Of a stretch of DNA of 64,000 nucleotides, positions 30,749-43,655 are shown one piece after another. Source of the DNA: Bacillota bacterium (GTDB lineage Bacteria; Bacillota; Bacilli; Bacillales_A; Planococcaceae). The notes below the pieces were generated by a model. It did not search any database, was not told the origin of the DNA, and saw nothing but the letters and a program-made list of their open reading frames with translations. Position numbers and translations under genes: made by a program. Each line of letters begins with the position of its first letter. Position 1 is the stretch's first letter. The stretch is from positions 21,730 through 85,729 of the forward strand of contig JAHIWI010000081.1 in NCBI GenBank assembly GCA_018816185.1, in the 5' to 3' direction.

Positions 30749-32560
30749 TTACAATGTCGATAACGATTTTTTCAAATCGATAATTTCTCTGGCAATCTCT
30801 AGTGCGCGTTTCATATCTTGAAGTTTTTCAGCTTCTTTTGATTCGTGCATTTTCAATTGTATTTGAAGCTCTATACGATGCTTATTTATTTGACGAAGAC
30901 AGTCAGAAACCTCTTCCCGAGCATGCTCAGGATCTCGTTCTGTCAACGTTGCTTCCATCACTAATTTACGTAACTCATTGTCATTTAAGCTTTCAAGAAA
31001 TCGATGTGTATCTGCCTGAGCAAATTCATCATAAAAACCAATGAGACGTACAAATATTGCTTCATAAGGATCATGTATAAAAACATGTAATCCGTGCTCT
31101 TGATGTATTTGATCAACGATTTCTGCTTGATGTAGCATATGAGAAAGTAATAATTTCTCTGCTCGATCAATTGCTTGTAGCTTTTTGTTTTTAACAGGAG
31201 TCATCTCTTCCATCTTTTTAGAAGATGGTTTGGACTGCTGTCTCAGAGATTTGCCTTCAATTTTTCTAAATTGCTGATAAATAGCATCTTCAGAAATATT
31301 GGTTTCTTTAGAGAGTTGTCTTATATATAAATCTCTCTCAAGTGGTGAAGACTTCACTATTAAATGTTCTAACACTTCTTGAACATATTGAAGTGTATCA
31401 TTTTCATATTGGAAGTTTTTATTTTTACGAGCTGCCATCATCATGAATGCTAAGTAAGCATGAGGACGGTCTATAATTTGAGTCTGAAAAGCTTCTGGTC
31501 CATATGTTTTCACATAATCATCCGGATCTAATTGATCCGGTAACAAAGCAATTTCAGTTTTGACATTTTCACTCATTAACAATTCGGAAGCACGTTTAGC
31601 AGCTTCCCAGCCTGCAGAGTCTCCATCATAACAAATGGTGACGGAATCTGTTAGTCGTTTCAACTTACTTACATGTTGTTGGGTCAAAGAAGTACCCATA
31701 GTACCTACCGTATTAGTTATACCCGCTTTTGCAGCAGCCATAACATCCATAAAACCTTCCATCACAATGACTTTGCGTTTTTTTCGAATGATTGGTCGGG
31801 CTACATCTAAGTTGTACAAAATTTTGCTTTTTTGGAAAATAGGAGATTCTGGACTATTCATGTACTTTGCGTCTTGAGAATCTTTCTTTAAAACTCTTCC
31901 TGAAAAGCCTATTACGTGTCCAAATTCATTTTTTATAGGGAACATAATTCGCTCCCTGAACCTGTCGAAATATTCATCCTTATTCTCTTTTCGAATAATA
32001 AGTCCACATTTCTCCATCTCTGCAAGATCAAAACCCTTACGAGCTAATAAAGTCGTTAAGGAATCCCATCCTGGTAAAGCCCACCCTATACCATACTGTT
32101 CAATAAGAGCTTTCGAAAATCCTCTTTCTTCTAAATAATGAAGAGCTTGTTCGCCCTCTTCTGTATTTAAAAGAAGATGATGATAATAGTCCATTGCAAA
32201 TGTATGGGCTTCTTTCATATGACTTTCTTCTTTTGAAACAGGTTCTACAGAAACTGTAGATTGTTCAACTTCTAATTCTATTCCGACTCTGGCACCTAAT
32301 TTGCTAACTGCTTCTTGAAACGGAATTTGTTCAATATCCATAACAAAAGTAATCGCATTGCCTCCAGCTCCACAACCAAAACAATGAAAAATTTGCTTAT
32401 CTTGTGTTACAGAAAAGGAAGGTGTTTGCTCTCCATGAAAAGGACATAAACCAAACCAGTTTCGACCGCGTTTGGTTAACTGAACATATTCACTTATAAC
32501 ATCGACTACATCGTTAGCCGAACGGATTTGTTCGATCATTTCTTCAGGAATTCGTTGCAT
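30749..32560 (-). CDS. dnaG: DNA primase
   Basis: CHC2 zinc finger CPFHGEQTPSFSV...HCFGCGAGG; TOPRIM EGFMDV; start MQRIPEE. Confidence 0.96.
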   Translation of the reverse strand: MQRIPEEMIEQIRSANDVVDVISEYVQLTKRGRNWFGLCPFHGEQTPSFSVTQDKQIFHCFGCGAGGNAITFVMDIEQIPFQEAVSKLGARVGIELEVEQSTVSVEPVSKEESHMKEAHTFAMDYYHHLLLNTEEGEQALHYLEERGFSKALIEQYGIGWALPGWDSLTTLLARKGFDLAEMEKCGLIIRKENKDEYFDRFRERIMFPIKNEFGHVIGFSGRVLKKDSQDAKYMNSPESPIFQKSKILYNLDVARPIIRKKRKVIVMEGFMDVMAAAKAGITNTVGTMGTSLTQQHVSKLKRLTDSVTICYDGDSAGWEAAKRASELLMSENVKTEIALLPDQLDPDDYVKTYGPEAFQTQIIDRPHAYLAFMMMAARKNKNFQYENDTLQYVQEVLEHLIVKSSPLERDLYIRQLSKETNISEDAIYQQFRKIEGKSLRQQSKPSSKKMEEMTPVKNKKLQAIDRAEKLLLSHMLHQAEIVDQIHQEHGLHVFIHDPYEAIFVRLIGFYDEFAQADTHRFLESLNDNELRKLVMEATLTERDPEHAREEVSDCLRQINKHRIELQIQLKMHESKEAEKLQDMKRALEIAREIIDLKKSLSTL

Positions 32561-32625
32561 ATTTTCATCACCATCTTTGTAGTCTAAGTATTGAATTCGA
32601 GATAACCGATGAAAATCCTGCAAGA

Positions 32626-32632
32626 TTCGACA
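32626..32632 (-). promoter_or_regulatory. candidate Spo0A box upstream of dnaG
   Basis: minus strand TTTGTCGAATC contains core TGTCGAA. Confidence 0.4.
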
Positions 32633-32741
32633 AAAAAATAGAATTTCTCTTTAAAAAACCACGTTCTTAAACATTTTTACCACAATTTTTTATTATAAAA
32701 CGTTTTTTATGAAAAATCTATCTATTTATTTGAAATCAAAA

Positions 32742-32773
32742 GAAAAAACCCTCCCTAACCGGGATGGTTTAAA
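32742..32773 (-). terminator. terminator of ppsR
   Basis: AAACCATCCCGGTTAGGGAGGGTTTTTT (minus). Confidence 0.8.
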
Positions 32774-32774
32774 C

Positions 32775-33578
32775 TTACTGAATCTTGCTGAGAATAAGAT
32801 TAGCCGTTTCTTCAACTGCTCGATTTGTTACATCAATAACATGACAACCAATTTTTGATACAACTTTATCAAAATGAACAATTTCTTGTTTAATCCGATC
32901 CAGTTTAGCGTAATTAGCATCATCATTTAACCCTAGTGCGATTAAACGTTCTTTTCTAATTGAATTTAATTTATCTGGCGAGATGACTAAACCGAAACAT
33001 TTAGCTGGGTCTACTAGGAAAAGTTCTTCGGGAGGTTCCACTTCAGGTACTAGCGGAACGTTAGCTACACGGTATCTTTTATGAGCTAAATATTGAGATA
33101 AAGGTGTTTTAGATGTACGTGATACACCAACTAAAACAATATCTGCTTTTAAGAGTCCTCTGGGATCTCTACCATCATCATATTTAACAGCAAATTCAAT
33201 CGCTTCTATTTTTTTAAAATAATCATCATCTAATTTCCGTACTAATCCTGGTTCCTCAAAAGGAGTTTCGGACAAATCGTCTTCTAGTGTATCGAGTAAC
33301 GGACCCATTAGATCAATCGAACGAATTCCTGTTTTTGCTGATTCATTCAATAAGTAAGAGCGCATTTGTTTTCTTACTAACGTATATAAAATCATTGCGT
33401 TTTGTTCTTTTGCTAAATTCACTATTTCTTTCAAGTGATCAAACGTTTCAATATGAGAAAAACGCTTTAAAGAAGTATCCTGTAGCCCAGGTCGGAATTG
33501 GCTAACGGCTGCTTTTGCAACTAATTCTCCAGTTTCTCCAACTGAGTCAGAAACAATAAATATATTGAGTCTCTTCAT
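32775..33578 (-). CDS. yqfL: pyruvate, phosphate dikinase regulatory protein family (PSRP, YqfL)
   Basis: [29 protein letters not shown] motifs; start MKRLNIF. Confidence 0.9.
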   Translation of the reverse strand: MKRLNIFIVSDSVGETGELVAKAAVSQFRPGLQDTSLKRFSHIETFDHLKEIVNLAKEQNAMILYTLVRKQMRSYLLNESAKTGIRSIDLMGPLLDTLEDDLSETPFEEPGLVRKLDDDYFKKIEAIEFAVKYDDGRDPRGLLKADIVLVGVSRTSKTPLSQYLAHKRYRVANVPLVPEVEPPEELFLVDPAKCFGLVISPDKLNSIRKERLIALGLNDDANYAKLDRIKQEIVHFDKVVSKIGCHVIDVTNRAVEETANLILSKIQ

Positions 33579-33591
33579 TTTATTCATCACC

Positions 33592-34254
33592 TCAAATATC
33601 ATGATTTTCTGCAAGCGACAGAAAAGCACCTGTTATATTCGTTTTAGTTAATCTGCCAATTACCTCATACCCATCAGAATGCTCGTGAACGATTGGTAAA
33701 GCATCAATTTGTTTATCAATTAACATTTTTGCTGCATGAATTAACGAATCGTGTTTAAAGCAAAATGTAATATTCGGCATTCTCGTCATAATAATATGAA
33801 CAGGAATTTTGTTAAGATCTTGCTGACCTAAGCTTGTACGAAGCAAATCTTTTCGTGAAAGCACTCCGGTTAAGTAAGCATTCTTATCTACAACAAATAA
33901 TGTGCCGACATCTTCCAAAAACATTTGACAAATCGCATCGTACACAGTCATATCTTCAGCCACTACAACCGGAATCGATTGAAAGTCGCGAACCTTCATA
34001 TTCATCATACTATCTTTGACAGCTTGACCTGTCTTTTTACCAGAATAGAAATAACCTACGCGTGGTCTTGCATCTAAAAAACCAGCCATTGTTAGTATGG
34101 CTAAATCTGGTCTTAATGTAGACCTTGTTAAATGTAATCGCTCTGCAATTTGTTCACCAGTAATGGGACCATTGCCTTTAACGATTTGTAAAATATCTTC
34201 CTGACGTTTATTGAGTTCGATCGGACTCACCGCCTCAAAAAGTGTTATACTCAA
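33592..34254 (-). CDS. ccpN: transcriptional repressor CcpN
   Basis: N-terminal HTH plus paired CBS domains, location next to yqfL. Confidence 0.9.
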   Translation of the reverse strand: MSITLFEAVSPIELNKRQEDILQIVKGNGPITGEQIAERLHLTRSTLRPDLAILTMAGFLDARPRVGYFYSGKKTGQAVKDSMMNMKVRDFQSIPVVVAEDMTVYDAICQMFLEDVGTLFVVDKNAYLTGVLSRKDLLRTSLGQQDLNKIPVHIIMTRMPNITFCFKHDSLIHAAKMLIDKQIDALPIVHEHSDGYEVIGRLTKTNITGAFLSLAENHDI

Positions 34255-34349
34255 TGTTCAATATTATATACTAATTAAGTACAGTTATCTAGTGCCTAGC
34301 TCATGTAGCGAAAATGATTTTATTATGATACAATAGAAGCAATTAAATA

Positions 34350-34545
34350 AGACGAAGATGAGAAAATAAGTAAGGTTCTACCAAAGCGAGCAGTGTCGGT
34401 GAAAGTCTGCAAACGAACTTGAAAAGGCGTCTCGGAGTCATGATTTATGAAAGTGGATTGCTTTTTGCAATCAACTGGGGTGGAACCGCGGGTATTATGC
34501 ACTCGTCCCCGGACATGTAACAATGTCCGGTGGATGGGTGCTTAT
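34350..34545 (+). promoter_or_regulatory. T-box riboswitch with terminator upstream of glyS
   Basis: GGTGGAACCGCGGG T-box at 34480-34493; terminator GCACTCGTCCCCGGACAT...ATGTCCGGTGGATGGGTGC + T-rich tail. Confidence 0.92.
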
Positions 34546-34567
34546 TTTATTTTTTGGAGGGATTTTA

Positions 34568-35950
34568 ATGTCAATTTCAATGGAACAAGTAGTTAGTTTA
34601 GCTAAACATAGAGGATTTGTATTTCCTGGCTCTGATATTTATGGTGGTTTAGCAAATACGTGGGATTACGGTCCTCTTGGTATCGAATTAAAAAACAATA
34701 TTAAAAAAGCATGGTGGCGTAAATTTGTTCAAGAGTCTCCTTATAATGTAGGTCTTGACGCAGCCATTTTAATGAACCCAAAAGTATGGACTGCTTCAGG
34801 TCATGTTGGAAACTTTAATGACCCGATGATTGATTGTAAAAAATGTAAAGCCCGTCATCGTGCTGACAAAATCATTGAAGATGCGTTAGATAAAAAAGGC
34901 ATTGAAATGATCGTCGATGGGTTATCATTCGAGAAAATGGAAGAACTTATTAAAGAACATGATATTAAATGTTCAGAATGTGATGCTCAAGACTTCACAG
35001 GTATTCGTCAATTTAATTTAATGTTCAAAACTTCTCAAGGTGTTACCGAATCATCATCAAATGATATTTACCTTCGCCCTGAAACAGCTCAAGGAATCTT
35101 CGTAAATTTTAAAAATGTACAGCGTTCTATGCGTAAGAAAATGCCTTTTGGTATTGCTCAAATCGGTAAAAGCTTCCGTAACGAGATTACTCCTGGTAAC
35201 TTCACATTCCGAACGAGAGAATTCGAACAAATGGAACTCGAATTTTTCTGTAAACCAGGTGAGGATTTAGAATGGTTCTCTTACTGGAGAGAATATTGTA
35301 AGAACTGGTTGTTAAACTTAGGCATGAACGAAGACAATATGAGATTACGTGATCATGATGAAGATGAATTATCTCATTATGCGTCAGCAACTACTGATGT
35401 TGAATATAAATTCCCATTCGGTTGGGGCGAGCTTTGGGGTATTGCAGACCGTACTGATTTTGATTTAAAACGTCACATGGAACACTCTGGAGAAGACTTT
35501 AATTACATCGACCCGATAACGAATGAACGCTATGTTCCCTATTGTATCGAACCATCATTAGGTGCGGACCGCGTGACACTAGCATTCTTATGTGATGCTT
35601 ATGCTGAAGAACAATTAGAAGGAGATGACAAGCGTACGGTTTTACGTTTCCATCCTGCAATTGCACCAGTGAAAGCAGCTATTTTACCTCTATCGAAAAA
35701 ATTAGCTGAAGGTGCTGGCGAAGTTTTTGCTGATTTGAGTAAATCCTTCATGGTGGATTACGATGAATCTCAATCCATCGGTAAACGCTACCGTCGTCAA
35801 GATGAAATTGGGACACCATTCTGTATTACGTACGACTTCGATTCGGTTGAGGATGGCCAAGTAACAGTTCGTCATCGTGATTCAATGGAACAAACTCGTA
35901 TGGCAATTACAGAAGTAAAAGCTTATATTGAGAAACATTTAGAATTTTAA
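34568..35950 (+). CDS. glyS: glycyl-tRNA synthetase, single-chain (alpha2) type
   Basis: class II aaRS motifs, [20 protein letters not shown]; start 34568 after GGAGGG (upstream ATG in track lies in the T-box terminator). Confidence 0.95.
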   Translation: MSISMEQVVSLAKHRGFVFPGSDIYGGLANTWDYGPLGIELKNNIKKAWWRKFVQESPYNVGLDAAILMNPKVWTASGHVGNFNDPMIDCKKCKARHRADKIIEDALDKKGIEMIVDGLSFEKMEELIKEHDIKCSECDAQDFTGIRQFNLMFKTSQGVTESSSNDIYLRPETAQGIFVNFKNVQRSMRKKMPFGIAQIGKSFRNEITPGNFTFRTREFEQMELEFFCKPGEDLEWFSYWREYCKNWLLNLGMNEDNMRLRDHDEDELSHYASATTDVEYKFPFGWGELWGIADRTDFDLKRHMEHSGEDFNYIDPITNERYVPYCIEPSLGADRVTLAFLCDAYAEEQLEGDDKRTVLRFHPAIAPVKAAILPLSKKLAEGAGEVFADLSKSFMVDYDESQSIGKRYRRQDEIGTPFCITYDFDSVEDGQVTVRHRDSMEQTRMAITEVKAYIEKHLEF

Positions 35951-35964
35951 TCTTCACAACAAAA

Positions 35965-36008
35965 AACGCCAGGTCAGTCTTCCGATTTAGGAGACTGGTC
36001 TGGCGTTT
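35965..36008. terminator. bidirectional terminator between convergent glyS and recO
   Basis: AACGCCAGGTCAGTCT...AGACTGGTCTGGCGTT; overlaps recO 3' codons. Confidence 0.85.
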
Positions 36009-36768
36009 CTTTTTCAGGAAATAGAAGCGGAGTTCGTTCAAGTTGATCTAAAAAGGAACGTGATTTTAACCGTATTCCTGTTTGTTCATCATAAATAGTC
36101 CGAACTATTTTTTTAATAAACATTTTGGTTTCCTTTTTTAACGTAAGCTTACCTACTTGATCGATTGGAACCGTGTAAAATGTTCGAATTAACTTAACTT
36201 GTGATGGTGTCAAACGAATTATATACGGGTCAATTTCAAAACAACGATGGCAAAGGAAACCAATTTGTTGAAATGAAAATGCAAATTCTCCATCTGTCGC
36301 TTTACAGTTTGCGCATTCGTGTAAGGTTGGATAAATACCGGTTACTGGCAACATTTTCCACTCGACAAACAACGCAATTGCCTCCGGGTCATATTCTTCG
36401 GAAATCGCATGTAAAGAATTTTTCAATAAATTAAAAATAGCTGCCTGTGGAGTTCGGTCCTCTACTGCTCGATCAATTAATTCCACAATAAAGCTGGCAT
36501 AAGCAGTCGCTTCGATATTTTCTCGAATATGCCGATACGATTCGACTTGCTCTCCCTGCTGAATTGTCCCCATCCCATTCCCCTGCTGAATCAAAAAAGA
36601 CCCATGAGTAAATGGTTGTGTAACGGATGCTAACCGACTTGCAGGTTTTTTAGCACCTCTTGCCATCGCAGTGATTTTACCCGTTTCACTTGATAAAAGT
36701 GTAATAATTTTATTTGTTTCTCCATAATCACGTGTTTTTAAGACAATGCCTTCTACTCGATTTAGCAC
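35974..36768 (-). CDS. recO: DNA repair protein RecO
   Basis: MLNRVEGIVLKTRDYGETNKI, zinc-finger-like CANCK...CHRCF. Confidence 0.94.
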   Translation of the reverse strand: MLNRVEGIVLKTRDYGETNKIITLLSSETGKITAMARGAKKPASRLASVTQPFTHGSFLIQQGNGMGTIQQGEQVESYRHIRENIEATAYASFIVELIDRAVEDRTPQAAIFNLLKNSLHAISEEYDPEAIALFVEWKMLPVTGIYPTLHECANCKATDGEFAFSFQQIGFLCHRCFEIDPYIIRLTPSQVKLIRTFYTVPIDQVGKLTLKKETKMFIKKIVRTIYDEQTGIRLKSRSFLDQLERTPLLFPEKETPDQSPKSED

Positions 36769-36786
36769 TGAACAACACGCCTTTCT

Positions 36787-38098
<1,312 letters not shown>

Positions 38099-38107
38099 TC
38101 AAACACC

Positions 38108-38482
38108 TCAATTAAATATTTCCATCCACTTTGGTAAAAAGATGAGTATTCCGATTATAGCACTTGCACAGGCAAATACAAGAACAGCAGCAGCGCTCAT
38201 ATCTTTTGCATGCTTAGCTAAAACATGTACCTCAGGTGAAGCTAAGTCTACGACACGTTCTAATGCCGAATTTATTAATTCAAGGCTTAACATTCCAGCG
38301 ATGCAAAGCACAATGACCGTCCACTCAACTAAAGTTATTTTGCTCAATATACCTGCAAATATAACGACAACAGCTGCTATTAAATGAAAACGAAAATTTC
38401 GTTCATATTTAATAACTTGTTTAAATCCTTGAAATGCAAAGCCAAATGAGTCAAAGAAATTATTGCTTTTCATCCAAATCAC
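38108..38482 (-). CDS. dgkA: diacylglycerol/undecaprenol kinase family protein
   Basis: [28 protein letters not shown]. Confidence 0.93.
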   Translation of the reverse strand: MIWMKSNNFFDSFGFAFQGFKQVIKYERNFRFHLIAAVVVIFAGILSKITLVEWTVIVLCIAGMLSLELINSALERVVDLASPEVHVLAKHAKDMSAAAVLVFACASAIIGILIFLPKWMEIFN

Positions 38483-38948
38483 GACTCAATCCAAAAGACA
38501 GCAAAATCTCTTCTTGTTTCTCGTTCATTTCCTTTTCTTCTTCTGTCTCCATATGATCATATCCGAGCAAATGAAGGAAACCATGAACTGCTAAAAAACC
38601 AATTTCCCTTTCATAACTATGGCCATAATCTGATGCTTGTTCTTTTGCCCGTTCCACTGATATTAAAATATCACCGAGTAGTCTTGGTGCACCAACTGCC
38701 TTAATCTCCATTTCACCCTCTCCGAGTTCTTCCATTGCGAAGGAAATGACATCCGTAGGCATATCTTTTCCACGGTAATCACGGTTAATCTCTTGGATTT
38801 TGTTATTGGTAATGAAACTTACAGAAAGCTCACTGCCTTCTTCTATTCCTTCTGAAACTGCAGCATGATTAAGCATGCGTTCAATTAGTTCTAACGTTTC
38901 TTTTGATAATGATTCAGTTTCGTCAAGTAAATCTAATTCTAAATGCAT
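38460..38948 (-). CDS. ybeY: rRNA maturation RNase YbeY
   Basis: [11 protein letters not shown] motif. Confidence 0.96.
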   Translation of the reverse strand: MHLELDLLDETESLSKETLELIERMLNHAAVSEGIEEGSELSVSFITNNKIQEINRDYRGKDMPTDVISFAMEELGEGEMEIKAVGAPRLLGDILISVERAKEQASDYGHSYEREIGFLAVHGFLHLLGYDHMETEEEKEMNEKQEEILLSFGLSRDLDEKQ

Positions 38949-38959
38949 AAGTTGCCTCC

Positions 38960-41065
38960 TTATTGTGGGTATTCTATACGAGAATGGAAAATTCCGTTTA
39001 ACGTCTCACAAAGAACTCGTTCAACCGTTTTTAATTCTTTTATCGTTAAATCACATTCATCGAATTGGCCATCGTGTAATTTGTCTTTAATAATTGCATG
39101 CACAATCCCTTGTATCTTTTCTTGAGTAGGTTCTTTCATCGAACGAACAGCTGCTTCGACACTATCAGCAATCGAAATGATTGCCGTTTCCTTTTTTTGA
39201 GGCTTCGGACCAGCATATCGATAGTCTGCTTCATTAATGTCATGGCCTTCTTCTTTCGCTTTGATGTAAAAATATTTTAACAGACTTGTACCATGATGTT
39301 GTTCGGCAATATCAACAATTTCTTTTGGCATCTTGTGTTTTTGAAGCATATTCGCACCGTCTGTACCATGAGCAAGGATAATATCTCTACTCGTTTCTGG
39401 AGGAAGAGAATCATGCGGATTTGCGTGACTCATCTGATTCTCGATAAAGAATCCAGGGCGTTTCGTTTTGCCAATATCATGATAGTAACAACCTACTCGA
39501 GCTAATAATCCATCTGCACCGATCGATTCGCATGCTGCATCAGCTAAGTTAGCTACCATGACACTGTGATGATAAGTCCCTGGTGTTTCCGTTAATATTT
39601 TCTTTAATAACGGATGATTAGGATTGGATAATTCAATTAACTTCATGGCAGATATTAGTCCGAAAGCAGACTCGAAAAATGGTAATAGACCAATCGTCAA
39701 AGCACCTGACAATAAACCAGACGTAAATGCTGCGATCCCATAAAATAATAACTCAGACAACCCATAAACCGTTTGATTCATTAGTAGATAAAATGCCATG
39801 AACACTAAATTCACAACAGCTACGGCCATACTCGTTTGAAGCAAATGAGACCGCTTATCTATTCCCTGAATGACATAAAGCCCAGCTAATCCACCAAACA
39901 AAATATACAAAGCGATTTCCATTTGTAGCACAGACGAGTATCCTTCTTGGAAAATAATGCCCGCCACTGCAGCTGTTAAAAATGCCATTAATACACCAAA
40001 TCGTTCGTTTATTAATGATCGAACTAACATTGGAGCTAGAGCGGTGGGAAATAAAAAGGCAATCGTAAGATCAAAATTCTCTGACACGAGACTTATTAAT
40101 TTCATACCTGTCACAGATAGGATAAAGATCAGCATAGACACAATTAGGACGCGTTGTTTTTCATCTTTATCAGCATTCCATTTTTTTAATTGGACATAAA
40201 ATAGCCACATGCATAATGCAATAAATAAAAATAACCCAATTGCAGGTTTTAACGAAGACTGATTATCCAACATGCCGACAAGTTTTAACTGACGATATAT
40301 TTCTCGATCAACAATTTGTCCTTCACGAACGATAACTTGTCCTTGCAAAATTTTCGTCGGTTCCACACTCGCCTTTACCTGTTCAACTCTTTCTTCAGTT
40401 AATTCTTTATTAAGAACTTCGTTTTCAACAATGCTAAATCTTCCAATAAATACGACCGTGGGCAAAACATTCTCGGGAATCGATAAATCTCCTCTTAACC
40501 GTCTTTCAATGTCATTTTTAGCCGTTGCCACTTCTTCTACTCTTATCGGATCACTCATAATCATTGATACGGTAGAAGTTACTGAATTTCGTAATTCCAT
40601 CAAGTCATTGTTTTCCATTAATAATAGAGAGCTTATTGCGTCATCTGAGAAACGGAGACCTTCCCCTTCTGTTCCTAGCACACTTAAGTTCTCTCGGACT
40701 TGTGAAATATTTTCTTCCATTAATTCAGAATCATATGTATCTGAAGTTTTGACATCTTGAATTAAATCAAAAATGGACGTAACAAGAGCTGCACTCTTTT
40801 CGCCGCTTTGTTCAGAAAACTGATAAACATTTTCTACTTCTGATGCAATTCGGTTACGTTCTTCTTCCGTTTTAATCGGATCTTCTACAGTTTTTACCGA
40901 GCGAATCGTTTCATTTGAAGGTTGTAATAAAGCAATGTCATACTTTTCTGGACTGACACCTGTCAACATGAGTAAATAGACAATAATACCTGTAAGAATA
41001 AGGGCAGAAAATGTAAAAGTTCGATACCCAATCTTTCCTTGTATTTTTTTATTCCAGGTTTGCAT
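38960..41065 (-). CDS. pgpH: 7TMR-HDED / HD cyclic-di-AMP phosphodiesterase (PgpH/YqfF)
   Basis: 7TM segment plus HD domain [24 protein letters not shown]. Confidence 0.93.
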   Translation of the reverse strand: MQTWNKKIQGKIGYRTFTFSALILTGIIVYLLMLTGVSPEKYDIALLQPSNETIRSVKTVEDPIKTEEERNRIASEVENVYQFSEQSGEKSAALVTSIFDLIQDVKTSDTYDSELMEENISQVRENLSVLGTEGEGLRFSDDAISSLLLMENNDLMELRNSVTSTVSMIMSDPIRVEEVATAKNDIERRLRGDLSIPENVLPTVVFIGRFSIVENEVLNKELTEERVEQVKASVEPTKILQGQVIVREGQIVDREIYRQLKLVGMLDNQSSLKPAIGLFLFIALCMWLFYVQLKKWNADKDEKQRVLIVSMLIFILSVTGMKLISLVSENFDLTIAFLFPTALAPMLVRSLINERFGVLMAFLTAAVAGIIFQEGYSSVLQMEIALYILFGGLAGLYVIQGIDKRSHLLQTSMAVAVVNLVFMAFYLLMNQTVYGLSELLFYGIAAFTSGLLSGALTIGLLPFFESAFGLISAMKLIELSNPNHPLLKKILTETPGTYHHSVMVANLADAACESIGADGLLARVGCYYHDIGKTKRPGFFIENQMSHANPHDSLPPETSRDIILAHGTDGANMLQKHKMPKEIVDIAEQHHGTSLLKYFYIKAKEEGHDINEADYRYAGPKPQKKETAIISIADSVEAAVRSMKEPTQEKIQGIVHAIIKDKLHDGQFDECDLTIKELKTVERVLCETLNGIFHSRIEYPQ

Positions 41066-41274
41066 TAATTCACCTCAATCTCTAGCTACTAGTTTACCAA
41101 GAATATTCAAACTTATCACACTTTATAAATCTAAACTTCCCAATGATGCATTTAAGAGCATACATACATCCTTATACGGAGAACCTATGGGATTAGATTC
41201 ATGTAACTTTTTAATTCATATAATTATTCTACCAATAAATTCTAATTAGTGAAAACAAAGAAAAACAGCGGTCC

Positions 41275-42237
41275 TTATTCAGACGGCTGTTCTTCGTATG
41301 CTTGTATTATTTTTGCCACTAATGGATGACGGACTACATCTCCCTGTTCGAGCATTTGGAAGTGGATTCCCTTTACGTGACCAAGTATTTTTTCAGCTAC
41401 AATTAAACCAGACTCGGCTCCACGAGGTAAGTCGATTTGTGTTTTATCCCCAGTAATAACCATTTTGGATCCAAAACCGAGGCGTGTTAAAAACATTTTC
41501 ATTTGAGCTTTTGTTGTATTTTGAGCTTCATCCAAAATGACAAAGGCATCATCTAAAGTTCTACCTCTCATGTATGCAAGAGGAGCAATTTCAATGGTTC
41601 CTCTTTCAATAAATCGAGTCGTTTGTTCAGTTCCTAAAATTTCATGCAAAGCATCATATAATGGGCGAAGATAAGGATCTACCTTTTCTTTTAAATCTCC
41701 AGGAAGAAAACCAAGGCTTTCACCAGCTTCAACTGCTGGACGAGTTAAAATAATTCGTTTTACATGACCATTTTTTAGGGCTTGAGTAGCGAGTACAACA
41801 GCTAAATAGGTTTTACCAGTACCGGCTGGACCAATACAGAATGTTAAGTCCTTATGACGAATAGCTTGAACATATTCTCGTTGTCCAATTGTTTTTGCCC
41901 GTATTGATTTCCCTTTTACATTGCGCGCAATTTCTTCATCGTAAAGTTCTGAAAAATATTCTAGCGTTCCATTCGTACTCATTTCAATAGCAGTACTCAC
42001 ATCACGTTGATTTATATTTATACCTTTACGTATCACCAAAAGTAATTGTTCGATCAGTTGTTTCCCAATTTTTTGTTTTGATGGATCACCCGTAATTCGT
42101 ATGGATTCGCCGCGAGTAATTATTTGAATATCAAGTTCCTGTTCAATTACTTTCATATTTCCATCGGATATCCCCAATAACTGAATTGCTTCATTAGGGT
42201 CTTGAACGTGTAATTCTGTCAGTTGATCTTCCTGCAT
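41275..42237 (-). CDS. phoH: PhoH-family ATPase
   Basis: GPAGTGKTYLAV, LDEAQNTT. Confidence 0.95.
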   Translation of the reverse strand: MQEDQLTELHVQDPNEAIQLLGISDGNMKVIEQELDIQIITRGESIRITGDPSKQKIGKQLIEQLLLVIRKGININQRDVSTAIEMSTNGTLEYFSELYDEEIARNVKGKSIRAKTIGQREYVQAIRHKDLTFCIGPAGTGKTYLAVVLATQALKNGHVKRIILTRPAVEAGESLGFLPGDLKEKVDPYLRPLYDALHEILGTEQTTRFIERGTIEIAPLAYMRGRTLDDAFVILDEAQNTTKAQMKMFLTRLGFGSKMVITGDKTQIDLPRGAESGLIVAEKILGHVKGIHFQMLEQGDVVRHPLVAKIIQAYEEQPSE

Positions 42238-42239
42238 GC

Positions 42240-43367
42240 TCAGTCTCCTTGGTGGATCGGTCGTTTTTGTGCAATATTATCATTTATGTAATACAATACT
42301 TTCCCTTTTACTTTATCATTTGACCAGGCGATGTGTAAAATCTTTTCCTGTTTAATCTGTCCATTTGATGATAAGGAAGCATTAGATTTTATTTGAAGCA
42401 ATGGTAAAAATGAATTTTGAATCCACTCCTCATCTACAATTTGAGTTTTGTTTTCATATATCAAATGCGTATCCACTTTAAAAACATTTCTTAAAAATTG
42501 AACAAACGAAGGTATAGAACGTTTTTCATTATAAACTTCCCAAGCATGTTTCACGTTAAAAAATGTGACTTCTTTTCCTTTTAACTCTTTATATTTGATC
42601 GTTTTTGGTAATTCAAACGAGACTTCCATCCAGTAATCAGCAAATACTCTACCTTCAGCACCTACCACTTTTTCTATGTTTCCTTGTTTAATGATTCCTG
42701 AAGCCAGTAAATCTCCTTTTTGGACCGTTTCATGAATTTGAACTACTCTCTCACCTGATTGCAAATCGTAATACGTAATGACCCCTTTGCGCGTTGCTAT
42801 CAAATCTGATGGCGTCTTTTTTGGCGCATATTTAATTTCATTCACAGGAGCAGGAACTACCTCAAAATGGATTGAACTACCTTTGCGATTAATGTGAATC
42901 CAAGATAAATCTTTATTATTCGCTAGTAAAGATTGTCTTATTTCTCCATCACTTGGAATGTCATTTTTAAGAGTCTGTTCTTTTACATTTAATTTTAATA
43001 GCTCGGATTGAATTTTTGCTTTTCGTTCTTCTGAAACATCTTCAATTCCAACTTCCCAAACTACATGGGAAAACAAGTATGGAACTAGAATAAACAGCAT
43101 TATTCCTAGCCATATATAAGTTTGAAATTGAATAATATGAATGGCATCAGGACGAGACATGTTCAACTTAATGCCATATTTTTTTCTAATGTTTTTTATT
43201 TTTTTCAAGTGAATTTCATGAAAGGAGAATTTCAGTTCTTCTTCGTTAGATGATAATTTAATTATGTCAACTTGTTGTTCTCTTAGTGCTTGTAGAAATG
43301 TAAAAACACGAGGTCCTTTTTTCACACGACAAACAATTAACCGTTTCTGTGAAATTTTTTTACTCAT
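42240..43367 (-). CDS. yqfD: sporulation protein YqfD
   Basis: family sequence and synteny (phoH-yqfD-yqfC). Confidence 0.9.
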   Translation of the reverse strand: MSKKISQKRLIVCRVKKGPRVFTFLQALREQQVDIIKLSSNEEELKFSFHEIHLKKIKNIRKKYGIKLNMSRPDAIHIIQFQTYIWLGIMLFILVPYLFSHVVWEVGIEDVSEERKAKIQSELLKLNVKEQTLKNDIPSDGEIRQSLLANNKDLSWIHINRKGSSIHFEVVPAPVNEIKYAPKKTPSDLIATRKGVITYYDLQSGERVVQIHETVQKGDLLASGIIKQGNIEKVVGAEGRVFADYWMEVSFELPKTIKYKELKGKEVTFFNVKHAWEVYNEKRSIPSFVQFLRNVFKVDTHLIYENKTQIVDEEWIQNSFLPLLQIKSNASLSSNGQIKQEKILHIAWSNDKVKGKVLYYINDNIAQKRPIHQGD

Positions 43368-43605
43368 TTTCTTTGCTCTTTCTTATTTCTACATGTTGAA
43401 TATTGCTAACTTCAATCCTAAGTTCGCTTCGATTCATTGAAAGGACTCGAATTTCTCCAGCCTTGAGGAATATATCAAATCCTTCACCATGAAAATGACC
43501 TGAATGATCGGTTAACTGGAGTAATTCGAAAGGTCCCTTAAAAGATAAATGTTGAAAATTTTCCATTTGTATAATTGGAATCAGCTCTAAGTGTTGATTA
43601 ATCAA
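43360..43605 (-). CDS. yqfC: sporulation protein YqfC
   Basis: YabP/YqfC-like; TTG start 8 nt from AAGGAGG. Confidence 0.85.
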   Translation of the reverse strand: MINQHLELIPIIQMENFQHLSFKGPFELLQLTDHSGHFHGEGFDIFLKAGEIRVLSMNRSELRIEVSNIQHVEIRKSKENE

Positions 43606-43650
43606 AAAAAGACCTCCTTATCTTCAGCTTATGCTGAAAAGAAGAAGGTC
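43604..43650 (-). terminator. terminator-like hairpin containing yqfC Shine-Dalgarno
   Basis: minus strand GACCTTCTTCTTTTCAGC-ATAA-GCTGAAGATAAGGAGGTC-TTTTTTTG (17/18 paired incl. G-T). Confidence 0.8.
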
Positions 43651-43655
43651 ATGAG

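Noticed and set aside
34523-34567. N-terminal extension [15 protein letters not shown] of GlyRS
   Set aside because: Encoded by the 3' side of the T-box terminator; the proper start with GGAGGG is at 34568.
41085-41270. ~190-bp non-coding gap between pgpH and phoH as a possible sRNA or gene remnant
   Set aside because: AT-rich, no ORF, no strong hairpin and no similarity to other parts of the window that I could see.
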